From positions 1-16,311 of the forward strand of contig NZ_JBPESN010000050.1 of NCBI RefSeq assembly GCF_051710625.1: DNA of 16,311 nt, written 5' to 3'. The stretch is from JBPESN01 sp051710625. GTDB taxonomy: Bacteria; Pseudomonadota; Gammaproteobacteria; Enterobacterales; Enterobacteriaceae. The notes beneath the pieces are model-generated. The model was not told the DNA's origin. It made no database searches and saw nothing but the letters and a program-made list of their open reading frames with translations. This document shows positions 7,555 through 16,224 of this stretch, piece after piece; the first letter of the stretch is position 1, and each line of letters opens with the position of its first letter. Position numbers and translations under genes: made by a program.

Positions 7555-7858
7555 ATAAAAAGAAAAAATTTTAGTCCTGAATTCAAACTCGAATCCACTC
7601 AACTGGTTGTCGACCAAAATTACACCGCCGCGCAAGCAGCAAAAGCCATGGACGTCGGCCTTTCTACGATGACGAAATGGGTAAAACAACTGCGTGATAA
7701 GCGACAGGGGAAAACATCAAAAGCCTCTCCCATAAACCCCGGAACAAATCAAAATACGTGAGCTCAAGAAGAAGGTACAACGCATTGAAATGGAAAATGA
7801 AATATTAAAAAAGGCTACAGCATTCTTGATGTCAGACTCCCTGAACAGTTCTCGTTAA
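7555..7858 (+). pseudogene. IS3-family orfA pseudogene (copy 2)
   Basis: Encodes the DNA-binding half of the transposase. The reading KRKNFSPEFKLESTQLVVDQ, then AAQAAKAMDVGLSTMTKWVK, shows the helix-turn-helix that recognises the IS ends. KIRELKKKVQRIEMENEILK at the C-terminal end is a leucine-zipper-like coiled coil. The start codon is ATA at 7555, where copy 3 has ATG, and an extra A near 7733-7740 (SPINPG for SPITPEQ) shifts the frame. Homology ends at TAA 7856-7858. The heptamer A-AAA-AAG at 7807-7813 is where -1 frameshifting would produce the OrfAB fusion. Confidence 0.88.
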
Positions 7859-8727
7859 TCGGGAAACTCAGAGCGCATTATCCTGTGGCCACACTCTGCC
7901 ACGTGTTCAGGGTTCATCGCAGCAGTTACAAATACTGGAATAGTCGTCCTGACAGGCCAGACGGCAGGCGAACGGTATTGCGCAGTCAGGTTCATGAACT
8001 GCACATATCAGCCATGGTACCGCTGCTGGCGCGAGAAGTATCGCCACCATGGCAACCCAGAGAGGCTTCCGGGATGGGGCGCTGGCTCGCAAGCAGGGTC
8101 ATGAAAAAGCTGGGGCTGGTCAGTTGTCAGTAGCAGACGCACAGGTATAAGCGTGGCGGTCAGAAGCATGTTGCGATCCCGAATTATCTTGAGCGCCAGT
8201 TCGCTGTAACGGCGCCAAACCAGGTATGGTGCGGCGATGTGACGTATATCTAGACCGGGAAACGCTGGGCATACCTTGCTGTTGTTCTTGATCTGTTCGC
8301 GAGGAAACCGGTGGGCTGGGCTATGTCATTCTCCCCGGACAGCAGACTGACCATCAAAGCACTGGAAATGGCATGGGAAACGCGTGGTAAACCAGCCGGA
8401 GTGATGTTCTACAGCGATCAGGGTAGCCACTATACGAGCAGGCAGTTCCAACAGTTGCTGTGGCGTTACTGGATCAAACAAAGCATGAGTCGGCGGGGTA
8501 ACTGTTGGGATAACAGTCCGATGGAGCGCTTCTTCAGAAGTCTGAAAAACGAGTGGATACCGGTAACGGGCTACATAAGCTTCAGCGAAGCAGCTCATGA
8601 AATTACCGACTATATCGTGGGATATTACAGCGCACTCAGGCCGCATGAATATAACGGTGGGTTGCCACCAAACGAATCAGAAAATAGATACTGGAAAAAC
8701 GCTAACGCGGTGGCCAGTTTTAGTTGA
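7812..8727 (+). pseudogene. IS3-family orfB (DDE transposase) pseudogene (copy 2)
   Basis: The catalytic half of the transposase, entered by -1 frameshift from orfA. It reads LIGKLRAHYPVATLCHVFRV near the start and then the integrase core. The DDE residues are still visible: D in WCGDVTYI, D in YSDQGSHYTS and E in NSPMERFFRSLKNEW. Lesions are a TAG at 8131-8133 (after LVSCQ), a TAG at 8251-8253 replacing Trp in TYIWTG, and a pair of compensating frameshifts between about 8005 and 8075. The frame ends at TGA 8725-8727. A full-length product is impossible. Confidence 0.9.
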
Positions 8728-8735
8728 CCACTACA

Positions 8736-8824
8736 CTTCGCCACGGCCCATTATGACCAGCGCCGCGCTGGAAAATATTGTGTCAGGTCAGTTTTATGCC
8801 TAAAGAGAGCAAAACCGACACAGC
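8736..8824. other. Short spacer between IS copy 2 and cobB
   Basis: An 89-base stretch. A 16-codon frame MTSAALENIVSGQFYA (8753-8803) ends in TAA; it could be the 3' tail of a gene whose body was lost at the IS junction. I do not recognise it, and it does not look like acrA or acrB. No promoter or terminator is evident. Confidence 0.4.
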
Positions 8825-9655
8825 TCAGCCGCGCTGGGCGATAAAACCGTCGATAAACTTGCGGGTCCACTGGGGCACGCACCGGCTGGCCGGGCCATAG
8901 AATTTTTCCTCGAACTGGCTTTCTACCTGGCTCGGCGCCAAATTCAACTCAATGGTGCGCGCACCGCAAAGGCGAGCTTCATGCACGAAGCCGGCGGCCG
9001 GGTAAACATGCCCCGAGGTGCCAATCGCCAAAAAACAGTCGGCGCGGGCCAGCGCATGATAAATGTCATCCATCCCGAGCGGCATTTCACCAAACCACAC
9101 CACATGAGGACGCAGCACGGCGGGAAACTGGCAGCAATGACAACGGTCGGTTTCCGTCACGTCATCGATCCAGTCAAGGATCTGGCCGCTTTGGCTGCAG
9201 CGTACCTTCAGCAACTCCCCGTGCATATGGATAATGCGGCGGTTACCGGCGCGTTCGTGCAGATTATCGATGTTTTGGGTAATCAGCAGGAAATTATCAC
9301 CCAGCATTTGCTCCAGTTCAGCCAGTGCCAGATGGGCGGCATTCGCCGCGATCTCCGGTTGCTGCAGCTGACGGCGGCAGGCGTTATAAAACGCCTGCAC
9401 CAGCGCAGGATCGCGGGCAAAGCCTTCGGGCGTGGCGACATCCTCTACCCGGTGCTCCTCCCACAACCCGTCCTCGGCCCGGAAAGTGCGAATCCCCGAC
9501 TCGGCGGAAATACCCGCCCCTGTCAGTACCACAACGAAAGGTTTTTTCATTTTGGTCACCGCTAGTGAGCCTCGGTGAAAAATACGGGCGCGCAGGCGCT
9601 GTTGCTTTAACCTTTTACCTTTGCGAAACCGGATTAACCGGCGATGTATACGCAT
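8825..9655 (-). CDS. cobB: NAD-dependent protein deacylase, sirtuin CobB
   Basis: Removes acetyl groups from lysines using NAD, for example on acetyl-CoA synthetase. The 276-residue protein matches the long form of E. coli CobB (279), including a basic N-terminal extension RLIRFRKGKRLKQQRLRARI. Motifs are GAGISAESGIRTFR (46-59), TQNIDNLHERAG (126-137), catalytic His145 in HMHGELLKVRC, zinc ligands around Cys153 and Cys172-175, and GTSGHVYPAAG. Tyr90 is kept, but the residue three positions later is Cys93 where E. coli has Arg95, one of the pair known to recognise succinyl-lysine. The start at 9655 is 26 bases from the lolE stop. nagK, normally between lolE and cobB, is missing. No stop or frameshift is seen. 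Confidence 0.95.
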   Translation of the reverse strand: MRIHRRLIRFRKGKRLKQQRLRARIFHRGSLAVTKMKKPFVVVLTGAGISAESGIRTFRAEDGLWEEHRVEDVATPEGFARDPALVQAFYNACRRQLQQPEIAANAAHLALAELEQMLGDNFLLITQNIDNLHERAGNRRIIHMHGELLKVRCSQSGQILDWIDDVTETDRCHCCQFPAVLRPHVVWFGEMPLGMDDIYHALARADCFLAIGTSGHVYPAAGFVHEARLCGARTIELNLAPSQVESQFEEKFYGPASRCVPQWTRKFIDGFIAQRG

Positions 9656-9681
9656 GCACGCTGTTCCTTATGGAAGGGGCC

Positions 9682-10926
9682 TTATTGACCGCTCAATACC
9701 CGGGCGGGATCGATGCGGCTTGCACGCCGCGCCGGATACCAGCTCGCCAGCAGACTCAGCAGCAGCGCCTTCGCCAGCACGCTGGTCACATCCACCCAGT
9801 GCAGCTCGGTGGGCAGAAAATCGATAAAATAGATATCACCGGACAATAACCGATGACCCAGCACCCGCTCCAGCCCCTTCACCAGCGTGGTCAGATTGAG
9901 CGCCATCAGCACGCCGACCGCCGCGCCGCAAACGCTGCCGCTCAAGCCCGCCAGCAGGCCATACCAAATAAAAATAGCACGAGTCAGCCCGTCTTTGGCC
10001 CCTAGCGTGCGTAAAATCGCGATGTCGGCGCTTTTATCCTTCACCGCTATCACCAGCGTAGAAACGATATTGAAACAGGCGACGCCTATCACCAATACCA
10101 TCGCCAGGTACATGATGGCGCGAATCATTTGAATATCGCGGCACATATAGCCGTAGGTGCCGATCCAGCTGCGAATTTTGACGTAGGCGTTGGTGACCTC
10201 GCCCGCATCGCGAACCAGCTTGTTGGCGTTAAACACATCGCTGACCTTAATGGCGATGCCGCCCACATCTTCGCCGCGCTGCAAATAGCGCTGGGCGTCC
10301 GCCAGAGGCACCATCGCAAAACTGTGATCCAGCTGGCCGTTGAGCGCCAAAACGCCGCTAACCTGCAAGAGGATACGTTTTGGCTGCAGCAGCGTCATTT
10401 GCGGGTCGCTGTTGGGGATCATCACCGTCAGCCAGTCGCCGGGCTTGACTTTAAGCGTGTCGGCAACCCCTTTCCCCACGATGATTTGCTGTTGATCGGC
10501 CTGAAAACGCGCCCAAGCATTATCCTGAACATAGCGCGGCAGCGCGCTTAACCGCATTTCCAGCGCCGGGTCGACGCCTTTGACCTGTATTGCTTGCAAC
10601 TTATCGTCACGTTCGACCAGGCCGGTGAAATTCAGATAAGGCGCGGCGGCGAGGATACCCGGCACCTTTTCAATGCGTTTTAACACCCCCTGCCAATCGG
10701 CAAACGGCGGATCCACCGGCTCGATTTCCCCGTGCGGCACGACCGCCAATATCCGGTTATTCAGCTCGCGCTCGAACCCGTTCATGGCGCTGAGGCCGAT
10801 AATCAGAACCGCCACGCCGAGGGCAATGCCAATGGTGGAGATAACCGAGATTAACGACACCATACCGCCCCGCCGCCGCCCGCGGCTGAAGCGAAGCGCA
10901 ATCTGTAACGACAGCGGCATCTTCAT
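9682..10926 (-). CDS. lolE: Lipoprotein-releasing ABC transporter permease LolE
   Basis: Inner-membrane subunit of LolCDE, which extracts outer-membrane lipoproteins and hands them to LolA. The 414-residue length equals that of E. coli LolE. One N-terminal membrane helix (about 22-47, MVSLISVISTIGIALGVAVL) is followed by a large periplasmic domain. Three C-terminal helices begin at IMYLAMVLVIGVACFNIVST, ending in the conserved LLASWYPARRASRIDPARVL. The start ATG overlaps the lolD stop by four bases (ATGA), so translation is probably coupled. No lesion is seen. Confidence 0.97.
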   Translation of the reverse strand: MKMPLSLQIALRFSRGRRRGGMVSLISVISTIGIALGVAVLIIGLSAMNGFERELNNRILAVVPHGEIEPVDPPFADWQGVLKRIEKVPGILAAAPYLNFTGLVERDDKLQAIQVKGVDPALEMRLSALPRYVQDNAWARFQADQQQIIVGKGVADTLKVKPGDWLTVMIPNSDPQMTLLQPKRILLQVSGVLALNGQLDHSFAMVPLADAQRYLQRGEDVGGIAIKVSDVFNANKLVRDAGEVTNAYVKIRSWIGTYGYMCRDIQMIRAIMYLAMVLVIGVACFNIVSTLVIAVKDKSADIAILRTLGAKDGLTRAIFIWYGLLAGLSGSVCGAAVGVLMALNLTTLVKGLERVLGHRLLSGDIYFIDFLPTELHWVDVTSVLAKALLLSLLASWYPARRASRIDPARVLSGQ

Positions 10927-11630
10927 TGCGCGGCTCCCAGCAGCGCGCCGTCAGCCTGTAGCGCGCCGTCACGCATTTCCAACTGCCGATGTAGCCGCTT
11001 CGCCAATTGAAAGTCATGGGTCACGATCAGAAAAGCGGTGCCTTGGCACATGTTCAGCGCGCACAGGAGTTCAAAAATACTGGCGGCATTGCGCTGGTCC
11101 AGATTGCCGGTCGGTTCGTCGGCCAGCACCAGCGCCGGATGATTCACCAGCGCGCGGGCGATCGCCACCCGCTGCCGCTCGCCGCCAGACAGTTCAGCCG
11201 GTCGATAATGGCCGCGTTTCTCAAGCCCCACCGCCGCCAGCATTTCCCGCGCTGTTTCTTGTGCCTGTGCTGGACGAGCGCCGCCAATCAGCAGCGGCAT
11301 TGCCACATTTTCCAGCGCGGTGAAGTCTGGCAGCAAATGATGGAATTGATAAATAAACCCCAGCCGCCGATTGAGCACCATGGCGCGTGCAGCCGATGAG
11401 AGCTTGTTCAGCGGCTGTCCTTCAAATATCACCTCGCCGCCGGTCGGTTCATCCAGTCCGCCCAGCAGGTGCAATAGGGTGCTTTTACCGGAACCGGAAC
11501 TGCCGACAATCGCCATCATCTCGCCGCGCTCTAGCGTGAAACTGACGTTACGTAATACGTCGGTGTAAAGCTTACCTTCCTGATAACGTTTGCTGAGTTG
11601 GGAGCAGTGTAACAAAGGGGTCTCATTCAT
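10923..11630 (-). CDS. lolD: Lipoprotein-releasing ABC transporter ATPase LolD
   Basis: The cytoplasmic ATPase of LolCDE that powers lipoprotein release. The 235-residue protein has Walker A GSSGSGKST (43-51), Q-loop Gln95 within GFIYQFHHLLPDFTALENVA, the ABC signature LSGGE (147-151), Walker B LVLADEP (167-173) with the following TGNLD D-loop, and His205 in the switch. It overlaps lolC by 8 bases upstream and lolE by 4 downstream, the compact lolCDE operon. All catalytic residues are present. Confidence 0.97.
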   Translation of the reverse strand: MNETPLLHCSQLSKRYQEGKLYTDVLRNVSFTLERGEMMAIVGSSGSGKSTLLHLLGGLDEPTGGEVIFEGQPLNKLSSAARAMVLNRRLGFIYQFHHLLPDFTALENVAMPLLIGGARPAQAQETAREMLAAVGLEKRGHYRPAELSGGERQRVAIARALVNHPALVLADEPTGNLDQRNAASIFELLCALNMCQGTAFLIVTHDFQLAKRLHRQLEMRDGALQADGALLGAAQ

Positions 11631-12825
11631 AGCGTAAAGCCTCAGCGGGATGAACGGAGGCAGCGCGCCAGGAAGGATAGATTGTCGAAAGCAACGCCAC
11701 GACCATGGCCGACAGCGCGATGATTGTCACCTGTAGCGGTTCGATAGCGACCGGCAGCGCGGCGCCGTCAAGCAGCGCCCCGAGTATCGGCATCAGCCGG
11801 TTCAACTGGCTGGCCAGTAAAACCCCCAGCCCGGTCCCCAATAACGCACCGACAATGCCGGCACTAGACCCCTGGGCGATAAACACCAGCATTACCTGCT
11901 GGCGGGTCAGCCCCTGGGTTTGCAGAATCGCTACCTCGGCCTGTTTTTCCATCACCAGCAGTCCGAGCGAGGTGATAATATTGAACGCCGCTACCGCGAC
12001 GATAAGGCTTAACAGCAGGCCCATCATGTTTTTTTCCATCCGCACGGCCTGGAACAGCTCGCCCTTACGTTCGCGCCAGTCATGCCACACCAGCCCGTCA
12101 GGCAGCGGCCGGGCGCTTAATTCATCTACTGCCAGCGGCTGCTGCAGCCACAAGCGCCAGCCGGTGATACAGCCGGCCGGATAACGCATCAGGCGCGATG
12201 CATCCTGCTGATTGACCAGCAGTTGATAACCATCCACTTCACTGTTGGCGGCGAAGGTGCCGACCACGGTAAAGAGCCGCTGGCTGGGAATCCGGCCCAT
12301 CGGCGTGAATTGACTGGCGCCGGGCACCATCAGCCGCACTGCATCGCCGTGTTTGACACCGAGCGCCGCGGCCAGCTCATCGCCCAGGATCACCCGGTAT
12401 TGGCCGGCCACGAGGTCGTTCTGACGCGTGTCCACCAGATAATGCGACAAGGGTTCGGGATCGGTCGGGTTTACGCCGAGCATAACGCCGACCGCCACGC
12501 TACGCGCGCTTTGCAGCACCACATCACCGGTGGTCAGCGGCGCCACGCGCGTCACGCCCACAAGCGCGTCTGGCACCGAGGCCGGAATACGTTTAGGATC
12601 TAGGCGCCCCTCGGGGCTGGTCAACAGCGCCTGAGGCATCAACCCGAGAATGTTGCTCTCCAGTTCACGCTCGAAACCGTTCATCACCGACAATACGGTC
12701 ACCAACGCCATGACGCCAAGCGTGATGCCGATGGTGGAGAGCCAGGAGACAAAACGGCCGAAGCGGTCTGCTGCCCGCCCGCGTATATAGCGCAGGCCAA
12801 TATATAATACGACAGGTTGATACAT
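11623..12825 (-). CDS. lolC: Lipoprotein-releasing ABC transporter permease LolC
   Basis: The LolC subunit recruits the periplasmic carrier LolA. The 400-residue protein matches E. coli LolC (399). The N-terminal membrane helix lies at about 25-48, preceded by GRAADRFGRFVS, and the MNGFEREL motif follows. The periplasmic domain holds the LolA-binding hook region around 168-183 (SQFTPMGRIPSQR). Three C-terminal membrane segments include LLLSLIVAVAAFNIITSLGL, and the protein ends PAEALRYE. The ATG at 12825 has GGA six bases upstream. It is first in the lolCDE operon and divergent from the mfd pseudogene. No lesion is seen. Confidence 0.97.
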   Translation of the reverse strand: MYQPVVLYIGLRYIRGRAADRFGRFVSWLSTIGITLGVMALVTVLSVMNGFERELESNILGLMPQALLTSPEGRLDPKRIPASVPDALVGVTRVAPLTTGDVVLQSARSVAVGVMLGVNPTDPEPLSHYLVDTRQNDLVAGQYRVILGDELAAALGVKHGDAVRLMVPGASQFTPMGRIPSQRLFTVVGTFAANSEVDGYQLLVNQQDASRLMRYPAGCITGWRLWLQQPLAVDELSARPLPDGLVWHDWRERKGELFQAVRMEKNMMGLLLSLIVAVAAFNIITSLGLLVMEKQAEVAILQTQGLTRQQVMLVFIAQGSSAGIVGALLGTGLGVLLASQLNRLMPILGALLDGAALPVAIEPLQVTIIALSAMVVALLSTIYPSWRAASVHPAEALRYE

Positions 12826-12868
12826 TGATTTCCGTCTGGATGCGGTTGCGAAAGCAAAGTGATCAAGG

Positions 12869-12897
12869 ATAATAAAGGGTCGTATGGCATTATGGAA
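12869..12897 (-). promoter_or_regulatory. Possible lolCDE promoter
   Basis: Read on the minus strand, TTCCAT (12892-12897), 17 bases, then TATTAT (12869-12874), about 44 bases before the lolC start. The -10 is good but the -35 is weak. This is the best sigma-70-like candidate I see in the 183-base lolC/mfd gap. Confidence 0.3.
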
Positions 12898-13034
12898 CCA
12901 TTAAGCGCCGTTGTGGCCGGCTTTTATTCCTGAAAGCGCGCATTTTTTAGCCATCGCCCCCGCCGCTGCCGCATTTCACCGCAGGCTGTGCTGCGATAGC
13001 CCCGTGATGTGAGAAAAGAGATTCATCATTGGCT

Positions 13035-15585
13035 ATGTTCAGAACGCGATCGTTATACCTTACCTACCCAAGCCGGCAAGAAGCTGATCCTGGGTCAGCT
13101 TACCGGCAGCGGCGCCGTCGAATGCGCCGCCATCGTCGACCGCTATTCGGGACCGCTGCTGCTCATCACCACCGACATGCAAAGCGCGCTGCGGCTGCAC
13201 GATGAGATCCTGCAATTCACCCGTCACCCGGTATTGACCCTACCGTACCGAGAAACCCTGCCCTACGAGAGCTTTTCTCCCCATCAGGAAATTATTTCCG
13301 ACAGGATCGCCACCCTCTACCAGCCGCCTTCGCTTGCGCGCGGCGTTATTATCCTGCCGGTAAATACCTTGATGCAGCGGGTTTGCCCGCACACCTTTTT
13401 GCATCGCCACACCCTGTTGATGACCAAAGGCCAGCGTCTGTCCCGGGAGACATTGCGCGCGCAGCTGGAGCAGGCCGGCTATCGCCGCGTCGATCAGGTA
13501 CGGTGAATTAGCCACCCGCGGCGCGCTGCTGGATCTTTATCCCATGGGCAGCGAAGAGCCTTACCGCATCGATTTTTTTGACGATGGGATAGACAGCCTG
13601 CGCATTTTCGGTGTCGATACCCAGCGCACATTGCAGGAAGTGACCTCCATCAATTTGCTGCCAGCGCACGAATTCCCCACCGACAAAGCCGCCATAGAGC
13701 TGTTTCGCAGTCAGTGGCGCGAGCAGTTTGACGGTCCGGTGATTTTCTCGGTGGAAAGCGAGGGGCGGCGGGAAACCCTGAGCGAGCTGCTGGCGCGGGT
13801 GAAAATTCTGCCGACGCTGATAAACCGGCTGGAGGACGCCGCCGCACCGGGCGCTTATCTCATCATCGGCGCCAGCGAGCGCGGCTTTATCGATGCCCCA
13901 CGCGCACGGGCGCTGATTTGCGAAGGATTTCCCTTTAAGCCCACCGCAGATCAGAGCCAGGCGATTAACGCGGTGCTGAGCGACATGTACCAGCCGCTGG
14001 CCATGGACCGCGTGGTCTGCGGCGATGTCGGCTTCGGAAAAACGGAAGTGGCGATGCACGCCGCTTTTCTGGCAATTGAAAACCACAAACAGGTAGCCGT
14101 GCTGGTGCCGACCACCTTGCTGGCGCAGCAGCATTTCGACAATTTCTGCAACAGGTTCGCTAACTGGCCGGTGCGTATCGAGATGATTTCTCGTTTCCGC
14201 AGCGCCCGGGATCAGGCGCAGGTGCTGGAGCAGACCGCCGAAGGCAAAGTGGATATTCTCATCGGTACCCATAAGCTTCTGCAAAGCGATGTCAAATGGC
14301 ACGATTTGGGTTTGCTCCTCGTCGACGAGGAGCACCGCTTCGGCGTGCGCCACAAGGAGCGCATCAAAGCGATGCGTGCCGACGTCGATATCCTGACCCT
14401 GACCGCCACGCCTATCCCGCGCACGTTGAATATAACGATGAGCGGCATGCGCGATCTGTCGATTATCGCCACCCCGCCGGCGCGGCGGGTGGCGGTGAAA
14501 ACCTTTGTGCGTAAATACGACGTGCTGGTGGTGCGTGAAGCCATCCTGCGCGAGGGTACTGCGCGGCGGCCAGGTCTATTATCTTTAATGTGGAAAATAT
14601 TGAGAAAGCCGCCCGCCGCCTGGAAACGCTGGTGCCCGAGGCACGTATCGCCATCGGCCACGGTCAGCTGCGCGAGCGTGAATTGGAGCGGGTGATGAAT
14701 GATTTTCACCATCAACGTTTTAATGTGCTGGTGTGTACTACCATCATCGAAACCGGTATCAACATCGCCAATGCCAATACCATTATCATCGAGCGGGCGG
14801 ATCATTTCGGCTTAGCGCAGTTACATCAATTGCGCGGCCGGGTCGGCCGTTCGCACCATCAGGCTCACGCCTACCTGCTGACCCCGCTGCCGAAAGCACT
14901 AAGCCAGGATGCCCATAAACGGCTGGAGGCGATCGCCTCGCTGGAGGATCTCGGCGCCGGCTTCACGCTGGCGACGCACGATCTGGAAATTCGCGGCGCC
15001 GGCCAGCTGCTGGGGGAAGATCAAAGCGGCCAAATGGAAACGATTGGCTTTTCTCTGTATATGGAGCTTTTGGAAAGCGCAGTGGGCGCCCTTAAAGCCG
15101 GCCGCGAGCCCTCGCTGGACGATCTCATTCGCCAGCTGACCGAGGTGGAACTGCGGATGCCCGCGCTGCTGCCGGAAGAGTATATCCCCGACGTCAATAC
15201 CCGCCTGTCGCTGTATAAACGTATTGCCAGCGCCGCCGACGATCGTGAAATCGAAGACCTGAAAGTGAAGCTCATTGATCGCTTCGGTTTGCTGCCCGAT
15301 CCGGCACGCTATTTGCTGGCGATAGCCGGCCTGCGGCAGCGGGCGCAAAGTCTGGGGATCCAGCGTATCGAGGGCAACAATAAAGGGGGCTTTATCGAAT
15401 TCAGCGCCACCAATCGCGTCGATCCTGTTTATCTTATTGGTCTGCCCACGCGCGAGCCTGGGACTTATCGGCTAGACAAACCGACCCGCTTGAAGTTTAT
15501 CTGCGACCTGGCGGACCGCATGACGCGACTGCAGTATGTCGACGGGCTGTTGCGAGAATTGCAGCAACATACGCTGAGCGCTTAA
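13035..15585 (+). pseudogene. mfd: mfd pseudogene (transcription-repair coupling factor)
   Basis: Mfd removes RNA polymerase stalled at lesions and recruits UvrA; intact E. coli Mfd has 1148 residues. Only about 850 codons remain. The likely native start is ATG 13035, followed by an extra T; the homologous frame (ERDRYTLPTQAGKK) is also open from GTG 13009. About 8 bases are lost near 13500 (RVDQV/HGELATRG). Two in-frame deletions follow: SQWREQF is joined to DGPVIFSVESEG near 13723-13732 (about 145 residues missing), and ALICE to GFPFKPTADQ near 13916-13926 (about 149 residues missing). Frameshifts lie at 14553-14561 and 14583-14592. The translocase motifs survive: Walker A GDVGFGKTE, DEEHRFG, and GRVGRSHHQ. 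The C-terminal domain ends at TAA 15583-15585. Confidence 0.94.
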
Positions 15586-15593
15586 CATGCGCA

Positions 15594-15629
15594 AACGCCG
15601 CGCCAGGGTAGCACCCCCGACGCGGCGTT
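15594..15629. terminator. Hairpin between convergent mfd and ycfJ
   Basis: AACGCCGCG (15594-15602) and CGCGGCGTT (15621-15629) form a perfect 9-bp stem with an 18-base loop, nine bases after the mfd stop. TTTT follows after a few bases on the plus strand, and a short T run follows on the minus strand. It may act as a weak bidirectional terminator for the two converging genes. Confidence 0.55.
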
Positions 15630-15680
15630 ACAGATTTTGATGCGGCTATGGCTGCGGTGACAACCCGCCGTCTAGCAATA

Positions 15681-16221
15681 TTAGGCCTGGTCGTTCAGCA
15701 CCAGTTGACCGTTGCGGTCCAGGGGAATTTTCGTGCCCGGATCGTGGTCCATGCAAATTTTGCCTTGCTGATCGCCAATTTTATACGTGACGCCATAGCC
15801 CAGCAGTTTTTGCGATTTATCATACACCATCTGGCAACGCTGGCGGTTGGTGGTATACGTATCGCGATCCTGTAGGTTGCCCTGGACCTGATTGCCCGCA
15901 TAAGCCACCCGCTAGCGCGCCGGCGACGATTGCGACATCCCTGCCCCGCCCGCCGCCGAACTGATGGCCGAGGACCCCGCCAGCCACGGTGCCTAATACC
16001 GAACCGGCGATTTTGTTCTCGTCCTGCACCGGGCGGCGGTAGGTCACGGTGACCGTACGGCACTCCTGACGCGGCGTTTTAATCGTTTCATTGATGGGCG
16101 ATGCCGTGACGACCTGGGCGTATTTCGGGCTGGAGGAAAACACGTCCAGCCCGGCTACCGCCGCGATACCCGCCGCGGCGGCAATACCGATGCCAACGCC
16201 TGCCAATAATGATTTATTCAC
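15681..16221 (-). pseudogene. ycfJ: ycfJ pseudogene (glycine-zipper outer-membrane-type protein)
   Basis: Matches E. coli YcfJ (179 residues) over its whole length: MNKSLLAGVGIGIAAAAGIA at the start (from GTG 16221), then YAQVVTASPINETIKTPRQE, the glycine-zipper stretch GSVLGTVAGGVLGHQFGGG, and YKIGDQQGKICMDHDPGTKI. An extra base near 15899-15903 (AGGLCGQS for AGGYAGNQ) shifts the frame; the C-terminal part continues in the other frame to TAA 15681-15683. Total length is one base more than 180 codons, so this single insertion is the main lesion. An IS begins at 16225, three bases upstream of the start codon, so the natural ribosome-binding site is gone. Function of the family is poorly known. 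Confidence 0.92.
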
Positions 16222-16224
16222 GGG

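Larger units (their letters stand above)
7481..8735 (+). mobile_element. IS3-family insertion sequence, complete but inactivated (copy 2)
   Basis: A 1255-bp element bounded by TGTAGTGG at 7481 and CCACTACA ending at 8735, imperfect terminal inverted repeats (TGTAGTGGCACACT against TGTAGTGGTCAACT read inward). It has the IS3 layout: a small helix-turn-helix orfA, an A-AAA-AAG slippery site at 7807-7813, and orfB with a DDE integrase core. Both frames are damaged, so it cannot move by itself. The flanks ATC on the left and CTT on the right do not match, so no 3-4 bp target duplication is seen. It interrupts acrA and joins it to the cobB region. Confidence 0.95.

Noticed and set aside
8981..9565. 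A 194-codon plus-strand frame inside cobB
   Set aside because: Antisense shadow of an intact sirtuin gene, with no family features or start signal.
13508..14353. A long open frame on the minus strand (281 codons)
   Set aside because: It lies antisense to the mfd remnant, whose protein similarity is unmistakable; the frame is a by-product of GC-rich codon use.
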